Assembly (NCBI GenBank): GCA_963761525.1 | Contig: CAVXHG010000006.1 | Coordinates: forward strand, 186,001-250,000 | Direction of reading: 5' to 3' | Source of the DNA: BOG-931 sp963761525 | Lineage (GTDB): Bacteria > Pseudomonadota > Alphaproteobacteria > Rhizobiales > Xanthobacteraceae | DNA: 64,000 nt | Part shown: piece after piece, positions 1-9,019 of the stretch | Layout of the letters: each line of letters opens with the position of its first letter | Position numbering within the stretch: position 1 is the first letter of the stretch | Made by a program: the position numbers and the translations under genes | The notes under the pieces: generated by a model | The model's database searches: none | What the model was told of the DNA's origin: nothing | What the model saw: the letters and a program-made list of their open reading frames with translations, nothing else

Positions 1-608
1 AGCTGGAGCCGGTCTCACTGGTGCCGCTCGATCTCACCAACTCGCGCGCCGTCAAAAATCTTGCCGGCGAAATCGGCGGACGCGTCGACATCCTTATCAA
101 CACCGCGGATCATCACCGCACTTACGGCATCGCAGCGCGCGAAGGTGTCGAGGTGGCGCGCGCCGAGATGGACACCAATTATTTCGGCCTGCTGCGGCTG
201 GCGCAGGAATTCGCACCGGCAATGCGCGCGCGGGGCGCCGACGGACAGTCGAGTGCGGTCGCCTGGGTCAACCTGCTCTCGGTCTTCGCGCTGTCGAACT
301 TTCCGCCACATGGCACTTATTCGGCATCGAAGGCCGCTGCCTTGTCGCTCGCGCAGTGTCTGCGCGCCGAACTGGCGCCTTCCGGCGTGCGCGTCATCAA
401 TGTGTTTCCCGGCCCGATCGATGACGAATGGAGTCAAACACTGCCGCCGCCGAAGATCGCGCCGGAGCGGCTTGCGGCCGACATCATCGGTGCTCTGAAG
501 AGCGGCGCGGAAGATGTTTTCCCCGGCGACATCGCCCAGGATTGGCTGGCGCGCTGGCGCGACAATCCGAAAGCGCTGGAGCGCGAGCTCGCGCTCACGC
601 CGCGATGA
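1..608 (+). CDS. SDR family NAD(P)-dependent oxidoreductase, 5' end outside window
   Basis: The reading frame is already open at the first base and reads through as a short-chain dehydrogenase, so the N-terminal Rossmann glycine motif lies upstream of the window. A GTG at 21 is internal, not a start. Visible family marks are the NTADHH segment where SDRs have NNAG, the catalytic Ser in VNLLSVFAL, and the YSASK signature supplying the Tyr and Lys, followed by VFPGPIDDE. Known family role: NAD(P)-linked oxidation or reduction of alcohols and ketones. The substrate cannot be read from sequence. The stop is 17 bases before the cyclase-family gene, so it is probably the first visible gene of a catabolic operon with the next two. 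Confidence 0.85.
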   Translation, partial: LEPVSLVPLDLTNSRAVKNLAGEIGGRVDILINTADHHRTYGIAAREGVEVARAEMDTNYFGLLRLAQEFAPAMRARGADGQSSAVAWVNLLSVFALSNFPPHGTYSASKAAALSLAQCLRAELAPSGVRVINVFPGPIDDEWSQTLPPPKIAPERLAADIIGALKSGAEDVFPGDIAQDWLARWRDNPKALERELALTPR

Positions 609-625
609 TGTGACGAGGACGTGCG

Positions 626-1513
626 ATGAGTGAGTCCATACTGCTGCAACTGGTCGCCGACCTCGCCGCGGGACGCATCCGCGTCGTCGACTTGACGCAG
701 ACGCTGTCGCCCGAATTTCCGCAGATCGTGCTGCCGCCCGAAATGGGACAGGCCTGGCCGTTCCGGATCGAGGAAGCGTCGCGCTACGACGCACGCGGGC
801 CGGGTTGGTATTGGAACAATTTTTCCTGCAGCGAACATACCGGCACGCATTTCGACGCCCCGATACACTGGATTTCAGGCCGGCATCTGCCCGACAACAG
901 TACCGATACGATACCGGCCGAACGTTTCGTCGCGCCCGCCTGCGTCATCGACTGCTCGCGCGAATCGGCCGCTGACGCCGACTTCCTGCTTGGTGTCGAT
1001 TTCCTGCGCCAGTGGGAGCGCCGTCACGGCCGCATCCCGTCGGGATCATGGGTCCTGATGCGTACCGACTGGTCGAAGCGCACCGATCCTGTCGCCTACC
1101 AGAATCTCGACGAAACCGGCCAACACACGCCGGGCCCCGATACCGACGCGGTGAAATTCCTGGTCGACGAGCGCCAGGTCCTGGGCTTCGGCTCGGAGGC
1201 GATCGGCACCGACGCCGGACAGGCTTTTCACCTCAAGCCACCCTACCCGTGTCATTACTATATGCACGGCTCGGGCCGGTATGGCCTGCAATGCCTGACC
1301 AATCTCGACCTGCTGCCGCCGACCGGCGCAGTTCTTTTTGCCGCGCCGCTGAAGATCAAGGAAGGCAGCGGCAGCCCGTTGCGCGTATTGGCGCTGGTGC
1401 CTTCGGCGAAAGGCACGCCCACGCGCGCCGTCAAAAACGCCGCCGCCAAAAAAGGCGACGCCCACGCGAAGAAAGCCCGCGCTCGAAAGAAGCGTCCAAA
1501 GAAGCTGCGATGA
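626..1513 (+). CDS. cyclase family protein (kynurenine formamidase-like metal hydrolase)
   Basis: A 295-residue protein of the cyclase family (PF04199). The metal-binding signature HTGTHFDAP lies at residues 71-79, and a late His-rich segment (PCHYYMHG) is typical of this family. Members hydrolyse amide or lactone-like bonds using a divalent metal; examples are kynurenine formamidase and isatin hydrolase. The last 35 residues are Lys/Ala/Arg-rich and probably disordered. The ATG follows a GAGGACG ribosome-binding stretch. Its TGA overlaps the ATG of the acyl-CoA synthetase (ATGA), indicating translational coupling. The substrate is unknown. The pairing with a CoA ligase suggests that ring opening is followed by CoA activation; this is inference. 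Confidence 0.85.
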   Translation: MSESILLQLVADLAAGRIRVVDLTQTLSPEFPQIVLPPEMGQAWPFRIEEASRYDARGPGWYWNNFSCSEHTGTHFDAPIHWISGRHLPDNSTDTIPAERFVAPACVIDCSRESAADADFLLGVDFLRQWERRHGRIPSGSWVLMRTDWSKRTDPVAYQNLDETGQHTPGPDTDAVKFLVDERQVLGFGSEAIGTDAGQAFHLKPPYPCHYYMHGSGRYGLQCLTNLDLLPPTGAVLFAAPLKIKEGSGSPLRVLALVPSAKGTPTRAVKNAAAKKGDAHAKKARARKKRPKKLR

Positions 1514-3108
1514 GCGCCAACGATATTCTCGCTGCTTTCCCGCCTGGGGACCGCATACTGCCGACGATGCTGCAACGGCAGGCGCGCCGTTACAGTGGCC
1601 GCACCCTGTTCAAGTGCGGTGGCGCAAGTTGGCACTTTGACGAAGTACCGGACATCGCCGCGCGCTTCGCCGGGACGCTAACGGCCACGGGAATCCGCGC
1701 CGGCGATCGCGTCGCCATCATGTGCTCCAACCGGCCCGAATTTCTCGAGGCCTATCTCGGTTGTGCCTGGCTTGGTGCGATCGCGGTGCCGATCAATATC
1801 GCCGGGCGAGGACCGCAGCTTCGGCACATCCTGAGCAACTCCGGCGCGCGGTTGCTCGTGATCGAAACCGAACTGCTGGAAGCAGTGCGCCACATCGACT
1901 TGAGCGGCGTGCTGTTGGAGCGGATATGGCTGATCGGCAGCGAAACGCCGGCGCCATTCGATCGCATTCCGGTCAACGCCGTTCCATCACGCAGCGACGC
2001 GCTTCCCGCCCCCGCAATCGATCCGGCGCAGACCGTCGCAATCCTCTACACGTCAGGGACGACTGGCCCCTCGAAGGGCGTGTGCTGTCCGCACGCGCAA
2101 TATTTCTGGTGGGGATATCACGGCGTCCGTAATCTCGGACTTCGCGAAGGCGACGTACTTTGCACAACGCTGCCGCTGTTTCACACCAACGCGCTGGGCA
2201 CGTTCCATCAGGCTTTGCTGACCGGTGCGACACTCGTCGCCGAGCCGCGCTTTTCCGCCTCAAGGTTCTGGCAAACGCTGATCGAACATCGCGCGACCAT
2301 TACCTATGTCCTTGGCGCCATGGTGCCGATCCTGCTGTCGCGTGAGCCCTCAGTCGAGGAGCGTACACACACCGTCCGGCTCGCGCTGGCGCCCGGCGTG
2401 CCCGCGCATCTGCACACGGCCTTCACTCAGCGCACCGGCATCCATCTGATCGACGGTTATGGTTCGACCGAAACCAATTTCGTCATCGGCGGCATACGCG
2501 CGGAAACTCATCCCGGCAGTATGGGCAAAGTGTGCGACGGTTTCGATGCGCGCATCGATTGCCAAGACGGCAAGGATGCGGCCGACGGTGAACCCGGCGA
2601 ACTCGTCTTGCGCTCCCATGAACCGCTTGCTTTCGCCACAGGCTATTTCGCTCTGCCCGGCAAGACCGCCGAGGCCTTCCGCCACGGCTGGTTTCACACC
2701 GGCGACCGCGTCGTGCGTGAGGCGAACGGCTATTACCGCTTTGTCGACCGGCTCAAGGATGCCATCCGCCGCCGCGGCGAGAATGTCTCGTCGTTCGAAG
2801 TGGAGCAGGTCCTGCTCAGCCATCCGGACGTCGGTCAGGCGGCGGTGTTTCCAGTGCCGTCCGAACTCGCCGAAGACGAGGTCATGGCCGCCATTGTCCG
2901 GCGGCCTGGCAGCTCGCTTACCGAACGCACGCTCTGTGAATTCTGCCAGCCGCAGCTGGCCTATTTCGCGGTGCCGCGTTTCATCGAATTCGTCGACGAG
3001 TTGCCGGTAACCGAAAACGGCAAGGTACAGAAGTTCAAGCTCCGCGACCGCGGCGTGACCGCCCGCACCTGGGATCGCGAGGCCGCCGGGCTCCAGATCA
3101 AGCGATAA
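1510..3108 (+). CDS. class I adenylate-forming acyl-CoA synthetase (AMP-binding)
   Basis: A 532-residue ANL-superfamily ligase, which activates a carboxylate with ATP and transfers it to CoA. The phosphate-binding loop YTSGTTGPSKG is at about 180-190, the adenine motif GYGSTETN at 316-323, GWFHTGD at 393-399, the hinge FVDRLKD just after, and the C-terminal catalytic Lys of ENGKVQK at about 505. The frame is open further upstream, but the ATG chosen here overlaps the stop of the cyclase gene by four bases and gives a normal-length protein. The small hydrophobic residues of the binding pocket do not identify the acid. It belongs to the same operon as the SDR and cyclase genes. Confidence 0.9.
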   Translation: MSANDILAAFPPGDRILPTMLQRQARRYSGRTLFKCGGASWHFDEVPDIAARFAGTLTATGIRAGDRVAIMCSNRPEFLEAYLGCAWLGAIAVPINIAGRGPQLRHILSNSGARLLVIETELLEAVRHIDLSGVLLERIWLIGSETPAPFDRIPVNAVPSRSDALPAPAIDPAQTVAILYTSGTTGPSKGVCCPHAQYFWWGYHGVRNLGLREGDVLCTTLPLFHTNALGTFHQALLTGATLVAEPRFSASRFWQTLIEHRATITYVLGAMVPILLSREPSVEERTHTVRLALAPGVPAHLHTAFTQRTGIHLIDGYGSTETNFVIGGIRAETHPGSMGKVCDGFDARIDCQDGKDAADGEPGELVLRSHEPLAFATGYFALPGKTAEAFRHGWFHTGDRVVREANGYYRFVDRLKDAIRRRGENVSSFEVEQVLLSHPDVGQAAVFPVPSELAEDEVMAAIVRRPGSSLTERTLCEFCQPQLAYFAVPRFIEFVDELPVTENGKVQKFKLRDRGVTARTWDREAAGLQIKR

Positions 3109-3125
3109 TTACGACTCGGCCCCGG

Positions 3126-3578
3126 CTAACCCTCGCGCTCCGGGTTGCGCAGCCGCATCAAGATCGTATCGAGATGGCTAATGACCGTTTCGCCGGCCGC
3201 ATTGATGAGCGCGTAACGGCCGGTGACAATGCCACGATCGGGCTTTGATTTCGACCGCCGCTTGTCGCGCCAGGTCAGCTTGAGCGTTAACGCGTCGCCG
3301 GGATGCGCCGGGCGATGAAAGCGTACTTCATCGAAGCCGACGCCGGCGATGACCGTGTGGCGGAACGGCAACCGGTGGACAAGACGCATCTTGACCGCGA
3401 GCAGATAAAGGCCCGGCGCGGTGATGCCGCCATGTTGAGCGGCGTAGTCCTTGTCGACGTGGATCGGCAACGGGTCCCAGGTCGCGGCAAAATCCAGAAG
3501 CTCCTGCTCGGGTATCACGTAAGGCCCGGCAAGCAGGACGTTACCGGGTGTTACGTCCTCATAGAAAATATCATCCAT
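3126..3578 (-). CDS. MaoC/hot-dog fold dehydratase-like protein
   Basis: A 150-residue single hot-dog domain with the MaoC pattern. An N-terminal FYEDVTPGN leads to the hydratase-type segment DPLPIHVDKDYA (residues 35-46), in which Asp and His sit where the catalytic Asp/His of R-specific enoyl-CoA hydratases lie. It also has PGDALTLKLTW. Known role: hydration of enoyl-CoA or related substrates. It is convergent with the acyl-CoA synthetase gene, with 17 bases between stops. The context suggests acyl-CoA turnover of the acid activated by that ligase (inference). Confidence 0.85.
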   Translation of the reverse strand: MDDIFYEDVTPGNVLLAGPYVIPEQELLDFAATWDPLPIHVDKDYAAQHGGITAPGLYLLAVKMRLVHRLPFRHTVIAGVGFDEVRFHRPAHPGDALTLKLTWRDKRRSKSKPDRGIVTGRYALINAAGETVISHLDTILMRLRNPEREG

Positions 3579-3636
3579 CGGCTATCCGTCTCATGTTAGA
3601 TCGGAACGAATAACGTTGTAGCGCAGGGACCGCACC

Positions 3637-4425
3637 ATGACTCAATCATCCCGACCGGCTCGAATCTGGTATCAGAGCTTCGTCCATCCAGTCGAGCAGG
3701 CACCTTACATCGAGCGGCTGCAAGCGTTTCTGGATCAGGTTGCGTCGCCGGACATCAAATTCGAAGTCCATGGCCTCGACCCGCCCGATCGCCACTTCCA
3801 CGCGCTGACCGAATTTCGCTGCGCCGCGCAGGTGATCCGGCATGCTATCGAAGCGGAGCGCAACGGCTATGATGCTTTCGTCATCGGCCATTTTCAGGAG
3901 CCCGGTCTTCTGGAAATCCGCGGCGCGGTCGACATTCCGGTGGTCGGGCTCGGCGAAGCTAACCTGTTGGCTGCACTTGCAATGGGCGGCCGCATCGGCC
4001 TCGTGACCATCGACCCGAGTTTCATCACCTGGCACGAGCGGCAGGTGATGGCCCACGGGCTCGACGAGCGGGTGGTTGGCGTCCGCGCCATCAGTGCCGA
4101 CCTTGGCGGCTTCATGCGCGCTTTCACCGACGCGGCGAGCTATGCGCATGTTCGTGCCGAGTTCGTCTCACAAGTAAGGCCGATGGTGGCCGACGGCGCC
4201 GAGGTCATCCTGCCGGCCGGCGGGCTCCCGATGCTGCTGTTCGCGCGAGAATGTCCGTTCCTCATCGATGGCGCGCTCGTGCTCAGCGGCATCGTGGTGG
4301 CCGTGAAGGCCACCGAGATGGCGATCGCCTTGCACCGGCTCACCGGTGCGGTGGTCAGCCGCCGCGGCACCTATGCCAAGGCGTCGGCGGCATGCGTCGA
4401 GGAATATATGAAGAGCCGCTGGTAG
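3637..4425 (+). CDS. Asp/Glu/hydantoin racemase superfamily protein lacking both canonical cysteines
   Basis: A 262-residue protein with the layout of the aspartate/glutamate/hydantoin racemase superfamily. The two half-site motifs are recognisable, but the usual catalytic Cys is missing in both. The first reads IGHFQEPGL (residues 83-91), where racemases have xCFxDPGL. The second reads ILPAGGLP (191-198), where they have LGCAGM. Cysteines do occur at 62 and 206, outside these motifs. It is therefore likely to be a divergent non-racemase member, such as a decarboxylase, isomerase or binding protein. The gene is divergent from the MaoC-like gene with a 58-base spacer. Fold assignment is fairly sure; activity is unknown. 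Confidence 0.75.
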   Translation: MTQSSRPARIWYQSFVHPVEQAPYIERLQAFLDQVASPDIKFEVHGLDPPDRHFHALTEFRCAAQVIRHAIEAERNGYDAFVIGHFQEPGLLEIRGAVDIPVVGLGEANLLAALAMGGRIGLVTIDPSFITWHERQVMAHGLDERVVGVRAISADLGGFMRAFTDAASYAHVRAEFVSQVRPMVADGAEVILPAGGLPMLLFARECPFLIDGALVLSGIVVAVKATEMAIALHRLTGAVVSRRGTYAKASAACVEEYMKSRW

Positions 4426-4616
4426 ATCGCGGCGAATGGAAGAGTTCGGCGCAGCGCGCCGGTTGGCGCAATCGCAATTGAATCAAATGTACCGATTACG
4501 ACAAGCCGATCTTTGCCAACTTGCTGCAAATCCGCCGGCGCGGGCTCGATCTTAATCCGGCATTTCTTTCGTTCATTATTGATCTGCTTGCCAAAATAAC
4601 TGCGGCAGACGGACCG

Positions 4617-5741
4617 ATGCAGCAAGCGGATACAGTATTCGACGAACTCGAACTCTGCCTGGTCGACAGGCCAAACTCGCGGCGGTTTACGATTCTCCGC
4701 AAATTGACGGACTTGTTCCTGGCCGGCGCGGAGACCTATTCCGAAGAATCGATACAATTTTTTGACGAGTTGATGGGCCGCCTGATCAACCGCATCGAGC
4801 GCCAGGCGCTTATCGAATTAAGCCAGAAGCTGGCGCCGGTGGACCGAGCACCACGCGGTGTGATCGGGCGATTGTCGAACGACGATGATTTCGCGATCGC
4901 CCAGCCGGTTCTTGAGCAATCGAGCGTACTCACCGAAAGCGACCTTGTTCAAATCGCAAAGACCAAGAGCCAGGATCATCTCTACGCCATTGCCAGTCGC
5001 GCACAGATCAGTGCACCGGTCACCGATGTTCTGGTCGAACGCGGCGACAGCCGGGTTGCCGGCAAGGTAACAGGGAATACCGGTGCCCGGTTCTCGCGAT
5101 GGGGTCTTACCCAAGCCGTTCAACGCGCCGAGCATGATGAGGCTATCGCCGTCGCCATCGTAAATCGCGCCGACTTGCCGGACGATCTGCTCGAAGAGCT
5201 GGTCCGCAAAGCAACCAAGGTCGTGCAAAAGCGGCTTATGGCAAGCTCGCGGCCGGAAACACAGCAAAGAATATCCCGGGTTCTAAGAATCGTCTCGGAC
5301 CAGGTTGCGCGTTCGGCCTCTTCGCCGGCTCGCGGCGGCCGAACGCTCCTGAAAAAGGACTTTGCGCAGTTAAGAGCCCGCATATCGCAATACGCCGAAG
5401 ACAAAAATATCGGCGAGCTGACAGACACGCTGGCGATAATGGCCGAATTGCCCGTCGCGACGATTACAAAACTGGCAGCGGGAGCATCAGGCGAGGCGTT
5501 GGTCGCACTCAGCAAAGCGTGCGGCATAGGGTGGCAAGACACGCAAAAGATGATCTCGGCGCTGACGCCGCAAGCTGTCGCGTCCAAAGAACAGATCAAC
5601 GCGCTGTTCGATATTTATGCTGCGCTTTCGCCGGCCGACGCACAACGGATGCTGCAAGTCGGGCGAACGAACGCAACCCGCAATATCGAGAGGCTCCGCG
5701 AGTTTATCCGTTCCGGCCCGGCACCTGCCGCCGCGTCATAG
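4617..5741 (+). CDS. DUF2336 domain-containing protein
   Basis: A 374-residue soluble, mostly alpha-helical protein of the alphaproteobacterial DUF2336 family. The N-terminal segment RRFTILRKLTDLFLAGA and FFDELMGRLINRIE matches the conserved start of that family. The rest resembles HEAT-like helical repeats. The frame extends to a TTG at 4521, which would add 32 residues. I prefer the ATG because family members normally start close to the RRFTILRKLTDLF block; neither start has a strong ribosome-binding site. Function is not established for the family. It stands alone on the + strand, and its 3' end overlaps the 3' end of the next, convergent gene by 38 bases. Confidence 0.8.
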   Translation: MQQADTVFDELELCLVDRPNSRRFTILRKLTDLFLAGAETYSEESIQFFDELMGRLINRIERQALIELSQKLAPVDRAPRGVIGRLSNDDDFAIAQPVLEQSSVLTESDLVQIAKTKSQDHLYAIASRAQISAPVTDVLVERGDSRVAGKVTGNTGARFSRWGLTQAVQRAEHDEAIAVAIVNRADLPDDLLEELVRKATKVVQKRLMASSRPETQQRISRVLRIVSDQVARSASSPARGGRTLLKKDFAQLRARISQYAEDKNIGELTDTLAIMAELPVATITKLAAGASGEALVALSKACGIGWQDTQKMISALTPQAVASKEQINALFDIYAALSPADAQRMLQVGRTNATRNIERLREFIRSGPAPAAAS

Positions 5742-6405
5742 GGAAGTGTGTGTTCCTGCCGGTAAACTTCGGAAAGCTCTTGAAGTGCGCGCGGAGCTCA
5801 AGCCGTATCGGCGATGCCATCGCTGCATTAAACGCTTCCGGCGAATCGAACACCACTTCGTTGCCGACCATGTAATCGGCCGGCGGCAGGATCGCCGATG
5901 CTGTCTGCTCGACCGGGAGATAGCATAGCACGGAACGGATCTCCGGCAGCTTGCCGAGGATTGGCGGATGGTCGGCGATATAATGTGAGACGAACTCCTC
6001 CGCGTTTTCCGCCGGATGGTGGTAGCGCACGACGTAGGAGAATGGCGCGCGCAGCGGCCCGGGATTGGGCACGCCAGTCACCGGATAGAACCGCCGTTCG
6101 AAGCTGGTGCCGGTCGTCGGGACGCCGGGCCCCATGGCGACGCTCTGCTTAAAGCGCGGGTCGGCCAAGCCGGCTTCAAGTTGCTGCTGGGTCGGGAATT
6201 GCAGCATCGCGATCAGCAACGGCCCGGCGCCATCGCTGTTGAAGGGATCGTGGGTGCCGCCGCGCACCGGCTGGTAAAGATCGACCGCGGTCAATCCCGG
6301 CAGCGCTGCCCACACCGGCACCGCATCGCGATCCGCCCAAGCCTGCACCACACCTTCCTGATCCGGCACGCCCGAGCAGGTAATCTCATAGACAAAATCC
6401 GCCAC
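5704..6405 (-). CDS. EthD-like dimeric alpha/beta-barrel protein
   Basis: About 233 residues. The C-terminal half reads VVRYHHPAENAEEFVSHY followed by LGKLPEIRSVLCY, which fits an EthD / dimeric alpha-beta barrel domain with the conserved F..HY..HP pattern. The N-terminal half looks like a second, degenerate copy (YEITCSG, AWADRDAVPVW, LPGLTAVDLY). I chose the GTG at 6405 because AGGGAG lies 9-14 bases upstream; the ATG 18 codons further up adds a Cys/Gly-rich stretch without family character. EthD-type proteins accompany degradation of ethers and other aromatic or aliphatic compounds. No function is assigned here. Confidence 0.65.
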   Translation of the reverse strand: MADFVYEITCSGVPDQEGVVQAWADRDAVPVWAALPGLTAVDLYQPVRGGTHDPFNSDGAGPLLIAMLQFPTQQQLEAGLADPRFKQSVAMGPGVPTTGTSFERRFYPVTGVPNPGPLRAPFSYVVRYHHPAENAEEFVSHYIADHPPILGKLPEIRSVLCYLPVEQTASAILPPADYMVGNEVVFDSPEAFNAAMASPIRLELRAHFKSFPKFTGRNTHFPMTRRQVPGRNG

Positions 6406-6511
6406 AGCCCTCGTCTCCCTGATCCCGCCGTAACCCGCGCAACAAGGACGTGTCGGCATCGGCTGCCTAGCTACGGCGAACTTATCTCGCGCGTCGTAGC
6501 CAACCGTCTAT

Positions 6512-6916
6512 CTAGGAAGTCACCGCTTTTACAAGGACACATGAGCTGATCTTGAGGCTTCCGTCAGGCTGCGGCTCAAGCGTATAGCGCGCATCCCAAG
6601 CCGCGCCGTCAGCATCGACAATTTGAACGTCCTGCACGATTTTGCCATCGATGACCCGGGCTTCGCCGAACTCGAAACTCTTGTTGCGATAGACCGGGGC
6701 ATAGCCATTGCGGACCATGGACATGAAAGTTTCGGGTGTACGGAAAAAGCTTTGGAGGGCGGGCGAAGCAAAGGTGTATGCCGCCGCCCCGTCGTCGTGG
6801 CTGAAGGCGTCTTGTTGCGACTGGATGACGGCCCTCCCGGCAGCGACGTTGTCGCCGGCGCGAGCGAGTGCGCCTGAACCGATCAAAAAAGCTACCAGTA
6901 ATGCCAAAATGCGCAT
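6512..6916 (-). CDS. secreted DUF4864 domain-containing protein
   Basis: A 134-residue protein with a clear signal peptide (hydrophobic LALLVAFLIGSGALA, cleavage probably near ARA-GD). A compact domain follows with IQSQQDAFSHDDGAAAYTFASP and the pattern of a small alpha+beta (NTF2-like) fold; this matches DUF4864. It is predicted to be periplasmic. No catalytic residues are known for the family. The gene is 106 bases upstream of the EthD-like gene on the same strand, but nothing shows co-transcription. Its stop falls just before a short non-coding gap. Confidence 0.8.
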   Translation of the reverse strand: MRILALLVAFLIGSGALARAGDNVAAGRAVIQSQQDAFSHDDGAAAYTFASPALQSFFRTPETFMSMVRNGYAPVYRNKSFEFGEARVIDGKIVQDVQIVDADGAAWDARYTLEPQPDGSLKISSCVLVKAVTS

Positions 6917-7147
6917 GATGGCGCTCCACGCGTCGTCGTGTTGTTAGCCGGCACTGAACGCATTCTATCGCAAACGCGTTTGCTGAACCACCTTGCAGCG
7001 GTAGCGCCCGCGAGCCGGTCACGTATCTTTATCGCGCGGGCACAATGTTGATACGCTGACTGCCGGATCATTGACCCGGCAGCCGCGCCGCGAAGCCGGC
7101 GACATGCCGACTTCGCGAGCAATTCCTGCATTTGCGCCGGACGCAGA

Positions 7148-8371
7148 TTAGCCTGGCGGCTTTTTGTCCTTCGGCGCCGGTCCCGGATGCGGAGCTGCCG
7201 CCGGGTGCGGAGGCGCAGGACGCGGAGGCGGACCTGCGACGTGGGGCGCGGGCGGCGCTGCCGGATGCGGCGGCGGCGCAAGCTGCGGTTTCGGCTCAGC
7301 CGGCGGCAGCTTCGCTTCGTGGTTTTCCGGCGCGGCTTCAGCCGGCTTTCTCTCGTTCTCGATCGGCCTGGTCTCCGTCGTGAGCGGCTTCTTCATCTCA
7401 GGCGCGCCTGGCTTTGCTTCGGTTGTGAGCGGCTTTGCTTCACCGTTCAGCGGCCGAACCTCACCTTTGTTCTCAATCTTGGGCGGCGTCGCGCCATTGA
7501 GAGTCGCTTCGCCCTTCGGCGCGCCGTGCTCCGGCAACTTGTTTTCACCTGGCTTGTTCTCTGGCAACCGGCTCATTGCCGGTTTCTCGCCCGGATTCTC
7601 TGCTGGATTCTTGCCAATCGGTTCGCCGGGCTTTGTCTCCAGCGGAGTCGCAGGCCGGCCCTCGCGAGAGGCGACAACACCCGGACCGCTGAACTCACCG
7701 GGCTTCGACGTTGCCGCTATCGCCGGGTGACCATGATTTTCCGAAGCGAGCAGAGATTTATCGGTGCTTGCGGTGCGCTCGTGCTGAAGTTGCACTTGAT
7801 CGGCGGCGACGTGTTGTTCGTGCGCCGCAGCTTCCTGCTCAGGCGTCGGCCGCGCCGCGATGCCACCGCTGCCGCCGTTGAAGCTGACCCGCACGTTGGT
7901 CTCATTCACGACGACAGTTTTTTCATAAACGTTGGTGATCCTCACATTACCGAAATTATTGACGGTACGGTTGTAGGCAAACACACCGTTATCCCAGTGG
8001 CCGCCTTCGTATCCGCCGCCAGCGTAACCGAAGCCATAATTGATGCCGCCGTAGAAACCGACGTGTGGCCCCCAATATCCGGCCGACCATGTGTAGATGC
8101 CGTCGTGCCAGCCCCAATAACCGGGCGTCCATAAGAGCCCTACGGCCGGCGGTTGAACCCAGGTTCCCGGAACCCAGAAATAGCCGCTTGCGCTACCGCC
8201 CCAATAGCCCGGCGTCCAGATATAGCCGGGAGCCGGAATCGGCGGCTGATCATAAACCGGCAGTTCCGGCGGTGGGACATTATTACTGACACAAATGACT
8301 TGCGCCTGCGCTGCCACCGTCAGGCAAAGCGCCGCGAACAAAACAACGAAACCGGAAATAAGTCGCCGCAT
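7148..8371 (-). CDS. YXWGXW-repeat secreted protein with Pro/Lys/Glu-rich tail
   Basis: 407 residues. After a signal peptide (LISGFVVLFAALCLTVAAQA) come four WTPGYWG-type repeats: GYIWTPGYWGG, GYFWVPGTWV, LLWTPGYWGW and YTWSAGYWGP. This is the YXWGXW repeat family found in secreted proteins of proteobacteria. A middle segment with NVYEKTVVV leads into about 220 residues of low-complexity Pro/Lys/Glu/Ala-rich sequence (KPGE, NKPGEN and EAKP blocks), likely disordered and extracytoplasmic. It probably associates with the envelope surface. The function is undetermined. Confidence 0.75.
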   Translation of the reverse strand: MRRLISGFVVLFAALCLTVAAQAQVICVSNNVPPPELPVYDQPPIPAPGYIWTPGYWGGSASGYFWVPGTWVQPPAVGLLWTPGYWGWHDGIYTWSAGYWGPHVGFYGGINYGFGYAGGGYEGGHWDNGVFAYNRTVNNFGNVRITNVYEKTVVVNETNVRVSFNGGSGGIAARPTPEQEAAAHEQHVAADQVQLQHERTASTDKSLLASENHGHPAIAATSKPGEFSGPGVVASREGRPATPLETKPGEPIGKNPAENPGEKPAMSRLPENKPGENKLPEHGAPKGEATLNGATPPKIENKGEVRPLNGEAKPLTTEAKPGAPEMKKPLTTETRPIENERKPAEAAPENHEAKLPPAEPKPQLAPPPHPAAPPAPHVAGPPPRPAPPHPAAAPHPGPAPKDKKPPG

Positions 8372-8677
8372 GCCAAATTCTCCTTATGCGATCCTACTCG
8401 TCATACGCGAAGCGTCGGCGGTGAATGCCGCGATATTAAGGCGCGACATTTGAGCGCGCGTTTGGTGCGGAAATTTATTCCGTCTCAGTGAGATGCTCAC
8501 TTTGAGGATTGCGCGCGGCAAACTCCAGCCCGCGTGCGTGTCGCGATGCAGCCGTGTTGTTGAACGTCAGCTAAATGAACGCTTCAGGGTTTTGACACGA
8601 CAAATAGGCAAGCTGTTTGGCGGGCGGCAGTCTTGGTGGGCGACAGTTCGCACAGTAAAACAGAACGAGGAACGCTA

Positions 8678-8932
8678 ATGGATAAACTAAGAATTGCTAC
8701 GGCGGCGTTTGCCATTCTCGCGGGCGCAAGCGTCATGAGCGGCAGCGCTTCGGCGATGCCGCTCAACGGCCAGCTTCCCGTTGCAACCAACACGTCGACG
8801 GAAATCCAGCAGGTGCGCTGGGTCTGCGGCCCCTACCGTTGCTGGTGGCGTCCGGGACCCTATTACTACGGCGGCTGGCACCGGCCTTGGGGCTGGCACG
8901 GCGGATGGGGCTGGCATCGCCATTGGCGGTAA
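8678..8932 (+). CDS. small secreted Trp/Gly/His-rich protein
   Basis: 84 residues. It starts with a typical signal peptide (FAILAGASVMSGSASA). The short mature part contains QQVRWVCGPYRCWWRPGPYYYG, followed by repeated GW, HGGW and HRHW units. Two Cys in VCGPYRC resemble the short prefix of small rhizobial Gly/Trp/Arg-rich secreted peptides. The ATG is preceded by GAGGAACGCTA. The gene is monocistronic, ending 24 bases before a strong intrinsic terminator. His/Trp clusters could bind metal or cell-wall material, but this is a guess. Confidence 0.7.
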   Translation: MDKLRIATAAFAILAGASVMSGSASAMPLNGQLPVATNTSTEIQQVRWVCGPYRCWWRPGPYYYGGWHRPWGWHGGWGWHRHWR

Positions 8933-8955
8933 CGCGATCCGGCTACGGATAGACG

Positions 8956-8989
8956 GTGCCCCGGCTAACGACCGGGGCACTCTATTTTT
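8956..8989 (+). terminator. intrinsic terminator (likely bidirectional)
   Basis: A perfect 9-bp stem GTGCCCCGG / CCGGGGCAC with a 7-base loop, followed on the + strand by TCTATTTTT. It lies between the small secreted protein gene and the convergent ABC transporter operon, so it can end the first and perhaps also the second. Confidence 0.9.
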
Positions 8990-9019
8990 GCATCACGAGC
9001 AAAATGAAGATCGCCACAA

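Noticed and set aside
1012..1509. Upstream extension of the acyl-CoA synthetase frame
   Set aside because: It overlaps the cyclase gene almost entirely and has no ANL similarity; the ATG at 1510 is coupled to the cyclase stop.
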